The notes under the pieces are model-generated. The model saw nothing but the letters and a program-made list of their open reading frames with translations. It made no database searches and had not been told where the DNA came from. From contig NZ_JANGCE010000007.1 in the NCBI RefSeq assembly GCF_024462775.1, positions 43,382-107,381 of the forward strand: a stretch of 64,000 nucleotides of DNA, read 5' to 3'. The position numbers were made by a program, and so were the translations under genes. This document shows positions 8,714 through 17,338 of the stretch, in pieces. Each line of letters starts with the position of its first letter. The first letter of the stretch is position 1. This DNA is from Butyricicoccus faecihominis (GTDB taxonomy: Bacteria; Bacillota; Clostridia; Oscillospirales; Butyricicoccaceae).

Positions 8714-9769
8714 TCAAGCTTCATTGAACTTTGCTATTTCTTCCATCAGCGCGTCGACCAACTGCGCCTGCGGCACCTTGCGGAGGATCTCGCCCTTGCG
8801 GAACAGCAGGCCTTCGCCGTCGCCGCCCGCGATGCCAAGATCGGCCTCGCGCGCTTCGCCCGGACCGTTGACCGCGCAGCCCATGACGGCCACCTTGAGC
8901 CGCTTGCCCGTGACCGAAGCGCAGCGCTGTTCAACTTCCTTTGCAATACGGATCAGATCGATGCGCGTGCGCCCGCAGGTCGGGCAGGAGACGACGTTTA
9001 CGCCGTCGTCGTTACGGCCCACGGCCTTTAAAATCGAGTACGCCGCGTGAATCTCGCGCACCGGGTCGTCGGTCAGCGAAACACGGATGGTATCGCCCAC
9101 GCCGAGCGCGAGCAGGCCGCCGATACCGGCGGCTGATTTGACCGTGCCCATGTATTCGGTACCCGCCTCGGTCACGCCCAGATGAAGCGGATAGTCCGTC
9201 TTTTCGTGCGCGAGCAGATAGGCCCGCATCGTGTCCGGCACGGAGGAGGATTTCATGGAAAGACAAATATCATCGAAATTGCAGTCATTGAGCAGCTTGA
9301 CATGGTACAGCGCGGATTCGACCATGGCGTCGGGCGTCGGCCCGCCGTGCTTTTCAAGGATGTGCCGCTCGACCGAGCCGGAATTGACGCCGATGCGGAT
9401 CGGAATCCCCCGCTCCTTCGCCGCGCGCACGACCTCGTGCACCCGGTCGGCTCCGCCGATATTGCCCGGATTCAAACGGATTTTGTGCACGCCCGCCTCA
9501 ATCGCGGCGAGCGCCAACCGATAGTCGAAATGAATATCCGCAACCACCGGCAGCGGGCTTTCGCGGCAGATCGCGCGGAGCGCCTCGGCCGCTTCTGCGT
9601 CCGGCACGGCACAGCGGACGATATGGCAGCCCGCATCGTTAAGGTCTGCGATTTGGCGAAGCGTCGCCTTCACATCCCGCGTGTCGGTATTGGTCATGGA
9701 CTGCACCGCGATCTTGGCGCCGCCGCCGATCTTTACGCCGCCGACGTCGATCTGTTTTGTCTGTTTCAT
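8714..9769 (-). CDS. ispG: IspG (GcpE), 4-hydroxy-3-methylbut-2-enyl diphosphate synthase
   Basis: An iron-sulfur enzyme of 351 residues that reduces methylerythritol cyclodiphosphate to HMBPP, the penultimate step of the MEP isoprenoid pathway. The TIM-barrel part starts with VGGVKIGG and NPGNIG (100-104). The C-terminal [4Fe-4S] site shows Cys262, Cys265 (CPTCG) and Cys298 (MGCAVNGPGE), with Glu305 as the conserved fourth ligand. The reading frame is open for 33 more codons upstream, but AAGGAG lies ten bases before the ATG at 9769 and the family starts here. It sits between rseP and polC, as in many Clostridia, with dxr of the same pathway two genes upstream. Confidence 0.95.
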   Translation of the reverse strand: MKQTKQIDVGGVKIGGGAKIAVQSMTNTDTRDVKATLRQIADLNDAGCHIVRCAVPDAEAAEALRAICRESPLPVVADIHFDYRLALAAIEAGVHKIRLNPGNIGGADRVHEVVRAAKERGIPIRIGVNSGSVERHILEKHGGPTPDAMVESALYHVKLLNDCNFDDICLSMKSSSVPDTMRAYLLAHEKTDYPLHLGVTEAGTEYMGTVKSAAGIGGLLALGVGDTIRVSLTDDPVREIHAAYSILKAVGRNDDGVNVVSCPTCGRTRIDLIRIAKEVEQRCASVTGKRLKVAVMGCAVNGPGEAREADLGIAGGDGEGLLFRKGEILRKVPQAQLVDALMEEIAKFNEA

Positions 9770-9904
9770 GCTGTGCCATCTCCTTTTATTTTTTATTTCC
9801 CCAGTCAGAGATATCGCTTCGTATTCACATTCCTGTTTGGCGGCGGGATGAGGACACCCCGCCCACATGCGCCAGCATTTCCTTATAAAACGCCCACGGT
9901 GTAG

Positions 9905-10936
9905 CTACCCGCGAAAGATAATGCGGAAAATATCCTGCCCCGTGACGTAGACCATCAAGGCGAGCAGCAGCATCAACCCGGCCGCATGGACGTAGCCCTC
10001 GTATTTGGGGGACACGGGCTTGCGGCGAATCCCTTCCAGAATCAGAAATACCAACCGGCCGCCGTCCAGCGCGGGCAGCGGCAGCAGGTTCATCACGCCA
10101 AGGTTGATCGAGATAAACGCGACCAGATGGAAGAAATATACCATGCTTTGCTTGGCGGTGTTGGCCATGACCTCGGCCACGCCGACCGGGCCCGAAAGCT
10201 GATCGATACCGACCTGACCGGTGACCAGCTGGCCAAGGCTGGACCAGACCAGCCGCGCGTAATTGACCGAGGTCCGCGCGGCCAAATTGATACGCAGCGA
10301 AAGCGTCGCTTTTTGCTCGGCAAAGGTCAGGCCAATCAGCTTGCCGCCCGCCCCGTCGTCGATCGTGCGTTCCAAACGAACATCCGGCAGGGTCACGCGT
10401 TTGCCGTCCCGTTTGACGACGATCTCATACGAGGAATCCTTGCCGCGCGCGAGCGCGGTATCGAAATCCCCGCGCTCTAAAATGTGGTAGCCATCCACCT
10501 TGAGCACGGTGTCGCCGGGCTCAAGCGCGCCCGCCGCAGTGCTTTCAGGCTGAACAGCTTCCAGCGTAGAGATAATATAACCGCCATTCGGCGCATTGGG
10601 CTGCAAAACAAAGCAGACGATCAAAAAGCCGACGATGAAATTCATCAGCGCGCCCGCAACGACAATGAGCATGCGGCGGCGCAGCTTTGCCTTGCCGAAG
10701 GAATGCTCGCTTTCGCTTTCGCCGTCCTCCCCCTCCATCACGCATGCGCCGCCGAAGGGCAGCAGCTTCAGGCAGTATAACGTGCCATGATACGTTTTGG
10801 AAAACAGCGTCGGCCCCATGCCGATCCAGAACTCGTTTACCTGCACACCGCCCCGCTTGGCGGTGATGAAATGGCCGAACTCGTGCACGATGACGAGCAC
10901 GCCAAACGCTAGTATTGCAAGGATAATTTGCAGCAA
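9905..10936 (-). CDS. rseP: RseP/RasP-type site-2 intramembrane zinc metalloprotease
   Basis: About 343 residues. The first membrane segment carries the zinc motif HEFGH (His18, Glu19, His22), a central PDZ domain follows (about residues 110-190), and the last part has NLLPLPALDGGR, the family's second active-site motif, ahead of the C-terminal membrane segments. Such proteases cut anti-sigma factors and remnant signal peptides within the membrane. The start is taken at the TTG at 10936, seven bases after AAGGAG; a longer frame from 10957 would include the ribosome binding site as codons. It follows dxr with a 45-base gap, in the usual cdsA-dxr-rseP order. Confidence 0.93.
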   Translation of the reverse strand: MLQIILAILAFGVLVIVHEFGHFITAKRGGVQVNEFWIGMGPTLFSKTYHGTLYCLKLLPFGGACVMEGEDGESESEHSFGKAKLRRRMLIVVAGALMNFIVGFLIVCFVLQPNAPNGGYIISTLEAVQPESTAAGALEPGDTVLKVDGYHILERGDFDTALARGKDSSYEIVVKRDGKRVTLPDVRLERTIDDGAGGKLIGLTFAEQKATLSLRINLAARTSVNYARLVWSSLGQLVTGQVGIDQLSGPVGVAEVMANTAKQSMVYFFHLVAFISINLGVMNLLPLPALDGGRLVFLILEGIRRKPVSPKYEGYVHAAGLMLLLALMVYVTGQDIFRIIFRG

Positions 10937-10981
10937 ATTGGTGCTCCTTTCAATCAAGAGGGGGAAAATAACAAATCGCTT

Positions 10982-12118
10982 TTAGCCGTTTACCGCGCGC
11001 ACGCGCGCCTCGCGGTCGCTTTCCAGAATATCGGAAAGCGTGGGTTCTTTCACAAAGCGCACATCGAGCAGCGCCTTTTCCACGCGCTCCGCGATCTCGT
11101 AAAAAGCGATATCGCCGGCAAGGAAAGCGGCAACGGCGGCCTCGTTCGCGCCGCTGAGGACCGCGCCCAGATTGCCGCGCCCCGCGGCCGCGCTGCGCGC
11201 CAGACGGATGGACGGGAACGCGGTTTCATCCGGTTCGTAAAAGGAAAAGCTGCCCGCTTTCGCAAGGTTCAAACGTTCCGCCTTGCAGGGCAGGCGCGCG
11301 GGATATGTCAGCGCGTACTGGATGGGCAGGCGCATATCGGGCACGCCGAGCTGCGCCAGCACCGCGCCGTCCGCGAACTCGATCGCGGAATGGATGATAC
11401 TTTCGCGGTGGATGACGATCTCGATATCCTCCTGCGGCATATCGTACAGCCACATGGCTTCGATCAGCTCAAGGCCCTTGTTCATCATGGTCGCGGAATC
11501 GATGGTGATCTTGTTGCCCATCGACCAGTTGGGATGCTGTAACGCCTGCTCCAAGGTGACAGAACGCATTTCGGCGGCTGTTTTACCAAAAAACGGCCCG
11601 CCGGACGCCGTGAGGATGATCTTCGCCAGCGGGTTGCCGCCGGCGGCCTGCACGCACTGGAAGATTGCCGAGTGCTCGGAATCCACCGGCAGGATCTTCA
11701 CATGCTTTTCCCGCGCCCGGTCCATGACCAGCTTGCCCGCGCACACGAGCGTTTCCTTATTGGCCAGCGCGATATCGCAGCCCGCGTCGATCGCGGCGAG
11801 CGTCGGCTTCAGACCGACCATGCCGACCACCGCGGTAACCACCGTGTCCGCGCCCGACGCGGCGGCGCAAGTAACCAGACCGTCTTCGCCCGCCAGCACC
11901 TCGATATCGGTATCGGCTAGCTTGGTTTTCAGATCCTTCGCGGCCGCCTCGTCAACCGCGCACACCATTTTCGGGTGCAGCGCACGCGCCTGCTTCTCCA
12001 GTAAGTCTATGCGGTGGAATGTGGTCAATGCGGTGATTTCGGCTTCTATCGACGGCAAAATATCGACAGTCTGCGTGCCGATCGAGCCGGTCGAGCCTAA
12101 AATTGCAATTTTTTTCAT
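10982..12118 (-). CDS. dxr: Dxr, 1-deoxy-D-xylulose 5-phosphate reductoisomerase
   Basis: A 378-residue NADPH enzyme (usual length 380-400) that makes 2-C-methylerythritol 4-phosphate, the first committed MEP-pathway step. The N-terminal dinucleotide-binding loop is GSTGSIG (8-14); the central block DIALANKETLVCAG and the metal/substrate region DSEHSAIFQC, followed by LTASGGPF, identify the family. It lies 22 bases after cdsA and before rseP. Confidence 0.96.
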   Translation of the reverse strand: MKKIAILGSTGSIGTQTVDILPSIEAEITALTTFHRIDLLEKQARALHPKMVCAVDEAAAKDLKTKLADTDIEVLAGEDGLVTCAAASGADTVVTAVVGMVGLKPTLAAIDAGCDIALANKETLVCAGKLVMDRAREKHVKILPVDSEHSAIFQCVQAAGGNPLAKIILTASGGPFFGKTAAEMRSVTLEQALQHPNWSMGNKITIDSATMMNKGLELIEAMWLYDMPQEDIEIVIHRESIIHSAIEFADGAVLAQLGVPDMRLPIQYALTYPARLPCKAERLNLAKAGSFSFYEPDETAFPSIRLARSAAAGRGNLGAVLSGANEAAVAAFLAGDIAFYEIAERVEKALLDVRFVKEPTLSDILESDREARVRAVNG

Positions 12119-12140
12119 GCCAAGTCCTCGTTTCTTTCCC

Positions 12141-12959
12141 TTACCAAATCACGCGGAACAGAATTTCCGCCACCGGCGAAACGAACAGCACGCTGTCGAA
12201 ACGATCGAGCACCCCGCCGTGGCCGGGAAAAATGCTGCCGTAATCCTTAATGCCGGTCTGCCGCTTGATCACGGAGAACGACAGATCGCCTAAAACGCCG
12301 AGCACCGCGCCGCCCGCGCCAAGCGCCGCGCCCGCCCAGATCGGCAGCTCAAGATCGAGGAACACGTTCATCAGCACCGCCGCCAGCATGACAAGAAGCG
12401 CGCCGCCGATTACGCCGCCTACCGCGCCCTCCACCGTCTTTTTAGGGCTGACGACGGGCGCGAGCTTATGCTTGCCGAAAAACAGCCCGGTAAACAGCGC
12501 GCACGTATCCGCGCCCCACGCCGCGAGCAGCGGCAGCAGCACAAGAAACGGGCCGTGGTGGTACTCCATCTGGAAAATGCGCAGCAGGGACAGCATCAGG
12601 TACGGCACAATGAGCGCACCGAAAAAGCCCCAAGCGATTTCTCCCGCCCGCATGCTGTCGTGAAAGCGCAGCAAAATAACAAACGAAAGCAGCAGCATCG
12701 ACAGAACGAGAACCTGCACGACCGCCTGCATGCCAAATTCCACGAGCGAGGAATGCCCCGCCGCGAACAAAAACGAAATGAGGCAGCTAAGCATCAGCAT
12801 CAGCCGGTTGCGCACCAGCCCGGTCGAACCGAGCACCTCATAGGTGGCAAGCACGCACAGGGCGGCCACAATCAGTTCCAGTACAACGGGCGGAAACACA
12901 TACAGCGCGAGCAGGACGAATACAAAGCCCACAACGCCGAACAGCACCCTTGTTTTCAT
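12141..12959 (-). CDS. cdsA: CdsA, phosphatidate cytidylyltransferase
   Basis: An integral membrane protein of 272 residues with about seven or eight hydrophobic helices. It makes CDP-diacylglycerol from phosphatidate and CTP for all phospholipid synthesis. The C-terminal signature is clear: SPKKTVEGAVGG followed by KDYGSIFPGHGGVLDRFDS. The neighbouring uppS and dxr fit the classic order of this operon. A small gap of about 20 bases on each side suggests co-transcription. Confidence 0.94.
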   Translation of the reverse strand: MKTRVLFGVVGFVFVLLALYVFPPVVLELIVAALCVLATYEVLGSTGLVRNRLMLMLSCLISFLFAAGHSSLVEFGMQAVVQVLVLSMLLLSFVILLRFHDSMRAGEIAWGFFGALIVPYLMLSLLRIFQMEYHHGPFLVLLPLLAAWGADTCALFTGLFFGKHKLAPVVSPKKTVEGAVGGVIGGALLVMLAAVLMNVFLDLELPIWAGAALGAGGAVLGVLGDLSFSVIKRQTGIKDYGSIFPGHGGVLDRFDSVLFVSPVAEILFRVIW

Positions 12960-12983
12960 ATCAATAGTTCCCCTTGCTACTTT

Positions 12984-13730
12984 TTATACGCCGCCGAACC
13001 GGCGGTTTCTGCGATGGTACGCCTCGATCGCGGCGTCCATGTCGCTCGGCTTAAAATCAGGCCAAAGGACATCGGTAAAGTAATACTCCGCATAGGCCGA
13101 TTGCCACAGCAGGAAGTTGGAGGTGCGGATTTCGCCCGAGGGACGGATGATCAGATCCGGATCGGGCATGTGTGCGGTGTAAAGCCGCGCGCCGATCGTT
13201 TCCTCCGTTATATCGCCCGGTTCGAGCGTGCCAGCCTTTACTTCCTCCGCGATGCGGCGCACGGCGTTTTTGATCTCATCCCGTCCGCCGTAATTGATGC
13301 AGAGCGAGGCAGTCGCGGCGTCCGGCCCGAGCGTGTCGGCAATGCGGTCGGTCTCTTCAATCTGCCGCAGGATATCCTCCGGCAGAGGCGACAGGTCGCC
13401 CAGCACGCGCACGGCCACGCCGCGCTGGAACATCGTTTCCGCCGCTTCCTTGAGATAACGGCGGAACAGGTCCATCAGCGCCGAGACCTCTTCTTCCGGA
13501 CGCTTCCAATTTTCAGTAGAAAAAGCGTACACCGTGAAGTACTGCACGCCGATATCCTTGCAGTAGGTCGCGACCGTGCGGAAGGTCTCCGCCCCGACCT
13601 TATGCCCCGCTTTCCGCGGCAGGCCGCGTTTTTTCGCCCAGCGGCCGTTGCCGTCCATGATTACGGCGATATGGCGCGGCGGCGCCGGACGATCGGCGGC
13701 AGCTTTCTTTTTTCGCTCAAACAAGCCCAC
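12984..13730 (-). CDS. uppS: UppS, undecaprenyl diphosphate synthase
   Basis: A cis-prenyltransferase of 248 residues that extends farnesyl diphosphate to the C55 lipid carrier used for peptidoglycan and teichoic acid. The catalytic block HIAVIMDGNGRWAKKRG includes Asp26, and the C-terminal part has RPSGEIRTSNFLLWQ and a final Arg-rich RRNRRFGG typical for the family. The product of dxr/ispG chemistry is its substrate, so the block groups supply and use of isoprenoids. Confidence 0.96.
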   Translation of the reverse strand: MGLFERKKKAAADRPAPPRHIAVIMDGNGRWAKKRGLPRKAGHKVGAETFRTVATYCKDIGVQYFTVYAFSTENWKRPEEEVSALMDLFRRYLKEAAETMFQRGVAVRVLGDLSPLPEDILRQIEETDRIADTLGPDAATASLCINYGGRDEIKNAVRRIAEEVKAGTLEPGDITEETIGARLYTAHMPDPDLIIRPSGEIRTSNFLLWQSAYAEYYFTDVLWPDFKPSDMDAAIEAYHRRNRRFGGV

Positions 13731-13785
13731 AGTTTATCCCCCATATTTGGTCCACGCCCTTTATAGCACGGGCGATTCCATAGAA

Positions 13786-13808
13786 ATGGGCGGCGTACCG
13801 CCGCCCAT
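13786..13808. other. GC-rich perfect hairpin between frr and uppS
   Basis: A perfect 10-base-pair stem (13786-13795 and 13799-13808) with core GGGCGGCG and a three-base loop. On the minus strand, the direction of transcription here, it is followed only by TTTCTATGG, so it is at best a weak terminator. It resembles the 8623-8645 hairpin in the same transcription block. The remaining spacer holds no gene. Confidence 0.4.
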
Positions 13809-13815
13809 CCCCTTT

Positions 13816-14370
13816 TTATACTTCTGCCAATTCCTTGGACTTGGTGGCGACCAGACTATCGATCTCTTTTACGTACTTATCGGTCAGCTTCTGGAGCTTC
13901 TCTTCGCTCTCGTGCATTTCGTCCTCGGTCATTTCGTTCTTTTTATGAGCCGCCTTGCACTTGTCGATGCCTTCGCGGCGTACGTTGCGCAGCGCAACCT
14001 TGGCGTCCTCGCCCGTCTTGGCCACGCCCTTGATGAGCTCCTTGCGGCGCTCCTCGGTCAGCGGCGGGAAAGAAAGGCGGATCTGCTTGCCGTCGTTCTG
14101 CGGATTAATGCCCAGATCGGAGGTTTGAATCGCTTTTTCGATCATTTTCAGCGTGGAAGCGTCCCACGGCTGGATAGAGAGCGTGCGGGGATCGGGCGTG
14201 GATACCGCGGCCACCTGATTCAGCGGCGTGGGCGTGTTATAATAGTCGATAGTAATCTTGTTCAGAACGCCCGGGTTGGCACGGCCAGCGCGCACCGCGG
14301 CCAGCTCCTGCGCCAGCACATCGAGGGTTTTCTGCATTTTGTGTTCGTAAGGTTTCATATCAGCTTTCAT
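13816..14370 (-). CDS. frr: Frr, ribosome recycling factor
   Basis: A 184-residue protein of the usual length that, with EF-G, splits the post-termination ribosome. The N-terminal block with LAAVRAGRANPGVL and the middle block ending NDGKQIRLSFPPLTEERR are diagnostic. It follows pyrH with a single-base gap, the conserved pyrH-frr pair. Confidence 0.97.
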   Translation of the reverse strand: MKADMKPYEHKMQKTLDVLAQELAAVRAGRANPGVLNKITIDYYNTPTPLNQVAAVSTPDPRTLSIQPWDASTLKMIEKAIQTSDLGINPQNDGKQIRLSFPPLTEERRKELIKGVAKTGEDAKVALRNVRREGIDKCKAAHKKNEMTEDEMHESEEKLQKLTDKYVKEIDSLVATKSKELAEV

Positions 14371-14371
14371 T

Positions 14372-15097
14372 TTACTTCTCCTCCTGTACGATCGTACCGA
14401 TTTGTTCGCCGTTCACGGCGCGGTGAATATTTTCGGGATCCGACAGTGCGAACACCAGAATCGGAATGTGGTTATCCATGGAAAGCGAGGTCGCCGTCGT
14501 ATCCATAACGCCAAGGCCTTGGTTCAGCACATCCATATACGACAGGTGGTCGTATTTTTTAGCATCCGGGTTTTTGGCGGGATCGGAATCGTACACGCCG
14601 TCGATATTCTTGGCGAGCAGGATCACCTCCGCGCCGATCTCGGCCGCGCGCAGCACAGCGGCGGTATCGGTAGAAAAGAAGGGGTTGCCGGTGCCGCAGC
14701 CGAAAATAACGACGCGGCCCTTTTCCAGATGGCGCACGGCGCGCTGCCGGATGTACGGTTCGGCAATGCGGTCCATCTCGATCGCGGTCTGTACGCGTAC
14801 CGGCACCTCGCGCTGTTCCAGCGCGTCCGCCAAAGCAAGGGCGTTGATTGTTGTGGCAAGCATGCCCATATGGTCGGCGCGGGTGCGCTCCATTTTGCCG
14901 CCGCCGTCCTTAACGCCGCGCCAGAAGTTGCCGCCGCCGACGACCACGCCGATTTCGGTACCTTCCGCGTTGCACTTCTTGATCACATCGCACACCGGGC
15001 CGATTACGTCAAAGTTCAGGCCGAAATGCCGGTCGCCCGCGAGCGCTTCCCCGCTGATCTTGATGAGCACGCGCTTGTATTTGGGTGTCTGCATCAT
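14372..15097 (-). CDS. pyrH: PyrH, UMP kinase
   Basis: A 241-residue amino-acid-kinase-fold enzyme that phosphorylates UMP to UDP. Recognisable are [13 protein letters not shown] near the N-terminus, [11 protein letters not shown], the [19 protein letters not shown] helix and [13 protein letters not shown]. Two ATG codons are adjacent (15097 and 15094); AAAGGAG is four bases before the first and seven before the second, so the second may be the true start. It is the first gene of the block running to polC and has the promoter at 15132-15160. Confidence 0.97.
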   Translation of the reverse strand: MMQTPKYKRVLIKISGEALAGDRHFGLNFDVIGPVCDVIKKCNAEGTEIGVVVGGGNFWRGVKDGGGKMERTRADHMGMLATTINALALADALEQREVPVRVQTAIEMDRIAEPYIRQRAVRHLEKGRVVIFGCGTGNPFFSTDTAAVLRAAEIGAEVILLAKNIDGVYDSDPAKNPDAKKYDHLSYMDVLNQGLGVMDTTATSLSMDNHIPILVFALSDPENIHRAVNGEQIGTIVQEEK

Positions 15098-15131
15098 AAC
15101 ACTCCTTTAATTGATCATATTCCTATCCACT

Positions 15132-15160
15132 ATTTTACCCTAATTGGCCCGACATTGCAA
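15132..15160 (-). promoter_or_regulatory. Sigma-A promoter of the pyrH-to-polC block
   Basis: On the minus strand TTGCAA (15160-15155) and TAAAAT (15137-15132) are 17 bases apart, about 30 bases before the pyrH ribosome binding site. Confidence 0.65.
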
Positions 15161-15210
15161 AGGGTTTTGCTCCTTTTTTACAATTTGTCCATAGGCGCGT
15201 CTTTTGCGTG

Positions 15211-15240
15211 CAAAAGGCCCCGTCCAAAATGGACGGGGCC
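15211..15240 (-). terminator. Intrinsic terminator of iolE
   Basis: A perfect 11-base-pair GC stem (15216-15226 and 15230-15240) with a three-base loop lies 13 bases past the iolE stop and is followed on the minus strand by TTTTGC. It closes iolE before the pyrH promoter. Confidence 0.8.
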
Positions 15241-15253
15241 AGTATGTATTTGC

Positions 15254-16180
15254 TTACTTGAGGGCGACTTCGCCGCTCAGGCCGGTGTGCTTGGTGATAT
15301 ACTCGCGGCCCATCTTGGAGTACTCGAACGGATTGGCCTTGGCCGGGTCCTGCTCGGCTTCTACCATGATCCAGCCCTCGTATCCGGCCTTATCGAGCAG
15401 GTCGAATACGGCGTCGAAGTCCACGCAGCCGTCCGGATCGCCCGGAACGGTGAAAGCGCCGTTGCGGACAGCCTTCAGGAAGGACCAATCTTCGGCCTTG
15501 ACCTTCTCAACGATCGGCATGCGCATGTTCTTCAGGTGAACGTGGCCGACGCGGGAAGCGAATTTGCCCAGAACAGCAACCGGGTCCTCGCCCGCGAAGG
15601 TGAAGTGGCCGGTATCGAAGCAGAGGAATACGTACTTGGGATCGGTGTTCTCCATCAGGCGAATGGTCTCTTCAACCGTCTGGCACACGGTGCCCATGTG
15701 ATGGTGGAAGCAGGTCTTGATGCCGTACTTCTCCATGGAGAGCTTGCCCAGCTTGTTCAGGCCGTCGCAGAAACGGGCCCACTCGTCGTCGTTCATGATG
15801 CGCTTGTCCTTCAGAACGCGCTTGTCCTCCATACCCTGAATAGAGCCGGACTGCTCGGAAACGTTGATGGCGCTGGCGCCAACGTAGGACAGGTACTCAA
15901 GCTCCTTGATGAACTCGGCCTCAGTCTCTTCATACGGCTTGTCAACCAAGAAGGAAGAGAACCACTTGGACGCGATGGTCATGTTGCGCGCGTCGAGCAT
16001 GTGCTTGAGGACTTCCTTATCCTCCGGGTACTTATGGCCGACTTCGCAGCCGTCGTAGCCGGCGAGCTTCATTTCGGAAATGCACTGCTGGAATGTGTTC
16101 TCGTCGCCAAGATCCCACATATCATCATTGGACCAACCGATCGGGCAGATACCTAACTTTACCTTGTTCGGATCTAACAT
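15254..16180 (-). CDS. iolE: IolE, myo-inosose-2 dehydratase (AP-endonuclease-2-like TIM barrel)
   Basis: A 308-residue sugar-phosphate isomerase/epimerase-fold protein. The start KLGICPIGWSNDDM matches the IolE pattern, and metal-binding motifs of the fold are visible: Glu in CEVGHKY, TCFHHHMGT, CFDTGHF and MVEAEQD. IolE removes water from 2-keto-myo-inositol to give the trihydroxycyclohexane dione that IolD opens. It is transcribed alone from its own promoter with its own terminator; iolB and iolD are 13 kb away and iolG and iolC are not in the window. A different isomerase of the family is possible, but presence of iolB, iolD and iolH supports this call. Confidence 0.85.
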   Translation of the reverse strand: MLDPNKVKLGICPIGWSNDDMWDLGDENTFQQCISEMKLAGYDGCEVGHKYPEDKEVLKHMLDARNMTIASKWFSSFLVDKPYEETEAEFIKELEYLSYVGASAINVSEQSGSIQGMEDKRVLKDKRIMNDDEWARFCDGLNKLGKLSMEKYGIKTCFHHHMGTVCQTVEETIRLMENTDPKYVFLCFDTGHFTFAGEDPVAVLGKFASRVGHVHLKNMRMPIVEKVKAEDWSFLKAVRNGAFTVPGDPDGCVDFDAVFDLLDKAGYEGWIMVEAEQDPAKANPFEYSKMGREYITKHTGLSGEVALK

Positions 16181-16248
16181 TTTTCATTCCTCCAATTCTT
16201 CTCTGATGCGCATGGCGCTTCTCCGGCGCATACACATTGCTATATCTT

Positions 16249-16277
16249 ATTGTACCCAAAGCCCCAAGAAAAGTCAA
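16249..16277 (-). promoter_or_regulatory. Sigma-A promoter of iolE
   Basis: Minus-strand TTGACT (16277-16272) and TACAAT (16254-16249), 17-base spacer, about 70 bases before the iolE start. No operator could be assigned. Confidence 0.7.
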
Positions 16278-16314
16278 ACCCTATTTGCCCCCGAATAGAA
16301 TACATAAAAGGTAC

Positions 16315-16343
16315 TTTCTTTTTCCGAAAACTCATGATAGAAT
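16315..16343 (+). promoter_or_regulatory. Likely promoter of the pseudopilin-like gene
   Basis: TTTCTT (16315-16320), 17-base spacer ending in TGA, and TAGAAT (16338-16343): a weak -35 with an extended -10. It would place the two palindromes at 16367-16412 in the 5' untranslated region. Confidence 0.45.
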
Positions 16344-16366
16344 AAATACGTAACCAAATCATCACA

Positions 16367-16412
16367 GGGCAAAGGGTGCGCACCCTTTGCCCGTTTACCG
16401 GTATCGGTAAAC
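16367..16412. repeat. Two back-to-back perfect palindromes upstream of the pseudopilin-like gene
   Basis: A 26-base perfect palindrome (16367-16392, core GGGTGC-GCACCC) is directly followed by an 8-base-pair inverted repeat with a four-base loop (GTTTACCG at 16393-16400 and CGGTAAAC at 16405-16412). No T-run follows. Because both lie between the predicted promoter and the ribosome binding site they may be mRNA hairpins or a protein operator. Confidence 0.6.
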
Positions 16413-16437
16413 AACTGACAGGGGTAGGGGGTGCGCT

Positions 16438-17295
16438 GTGAATAAACGTCGAAACAATCTCGGCTTTACACTCGCCGAGCTGCTCATCGTCGTCGCCATC
16501 ATCGGCGTGCTGGTCGCGATCGCGATCCCTGTTTTCACAAGCAGCTTGGAGAAAGCGAGAGAGGCGGTATGTATGTCTAACCGGCGCTCCCTGCTAAGTA
16601 TGGTTACCCATACCGCTATGCTGAACGAAGATTTTCTTAAGGAATCAAAATCCTATACATGGAACGAAGTGAAAGAAGCTCTGGCAGACGAAGGAGAATC
16701 CTTTACAGATGATATTTGCCCGTCGAAAGGTAAGATCACTGTTTCTCGGCCTGATGCAAAAGTTGGTTTTATTGTTTATTGTGAAGAACATGAAAAAGCA
16801 GTGGATGAAAACACACGTACAGACTGGTTGATCGGCGAACAGGCCGCAACCGATATACTAACCCGTCTTTCCTCAAGCTTTCTCCCTTCTCAGAGTGAAC
16901 AGAACGATGATTACCGGTTTTTTAAAGAATATTCTAAATTGACAGGCGGCAAACTGCAAACCGCTGATATCGACGATGTACTTACAAAATTTCCTGCCGG
17001 CTCAAAACTCAACGTCAGTAAATACGATAACGGTGTTGCTTGGACTGGAGTGCGTGTGTTTTTTGATAATGAGCCGCACGATATTTTGGTGTTAGCGACA
17101 GGAAAAGATGCTGCAAGCACTGCCGAAACGCCTCCACTAAAAGGTTTTTTGTTTTATTATAACGGAAAATATTATCGTTCCAACGATTCTGACGATAATA
17201 CATATAAAACTTCCGGATTATATGGTGGACAGAACAACAAAAAACTAAGCTTTGACGAGTTTCTTTCTCAAAAGCACTGGGTCGCCTGTGAATAA
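16438..17295 (+). CDS. Type IV pilin-like / pseudopilin protein
   Basis: A 285-residue secreted protein with a class III signal: a short basic leader ending in Gly9, cleavage before Phe10, Glu14 at the conserved +5 position (GFTLAELL) and a hydrophobic helix to about residue 32. A prepilin peptidase would cut and methylate it before assembly in a pilus or type II secretion-like fibre. The rest has no recognised domain; it is hydrophilic with a Ser/Asp/Asn-rich end. The start is GTG, with a purine-rich AGGGGG site six bases before. Base composition falls to well below that of its neighbours from about 16590, suggesting transfer or fast drift. No pilus assembly ATPase, membrane platform or peptidase gene is nearby, so the fibre would be assembled by genes elsewhere. 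Confidence 0.8.
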   Translation: MNKRRNNLGFTLAELLIVVAIIGVLVAIAIPVFTSSLEKAREAVCMSNRRSLLSMVTHTAMLNEDFLKESKSYTWNEVKEALADEGESFTDDICPSKGKITVSRPDAKVGFIVYCEEHEKAVDENTRTDWLIGEQAATDILTRLSSSFLPSQSEQNDDYRFFKEYSKLTGGKLQTADIDDVLTKFPAGSKLNVSKYDNGVAWTGVRVFFDNEPHDILVLATGKDAASTAETPPLKGFLFYYNGKYYRSNDSDDNTYKTSGLYGGQNNKKLSFDEFLSQKHWVACE

Positions 17296-17296
17296 C

Positions 17297-17330
17297 AAAA
17301 AGCTCCATGCTGTCGGCACGGAGCTTTTTT
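17297..17330. terminator. Bidirectional terminator between pseudopilin and malic enzyme genes
   Basis: AAAAAGCTCC (17297-17306) pairs with GGAGCTTTTT (17320-17329); T-runs follow on both strands. It serves the converging genes on both sides. Confidence 0.8.
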
Positions 17331-17338
17331 TCATATTT

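Noticed and set aside
14402..16156. Plus-strand open frame of 584 codons across pyrH and iolE
   Set aside because: It crosses a promoter, a terminator and two real genes on the other strand; shadow frame.
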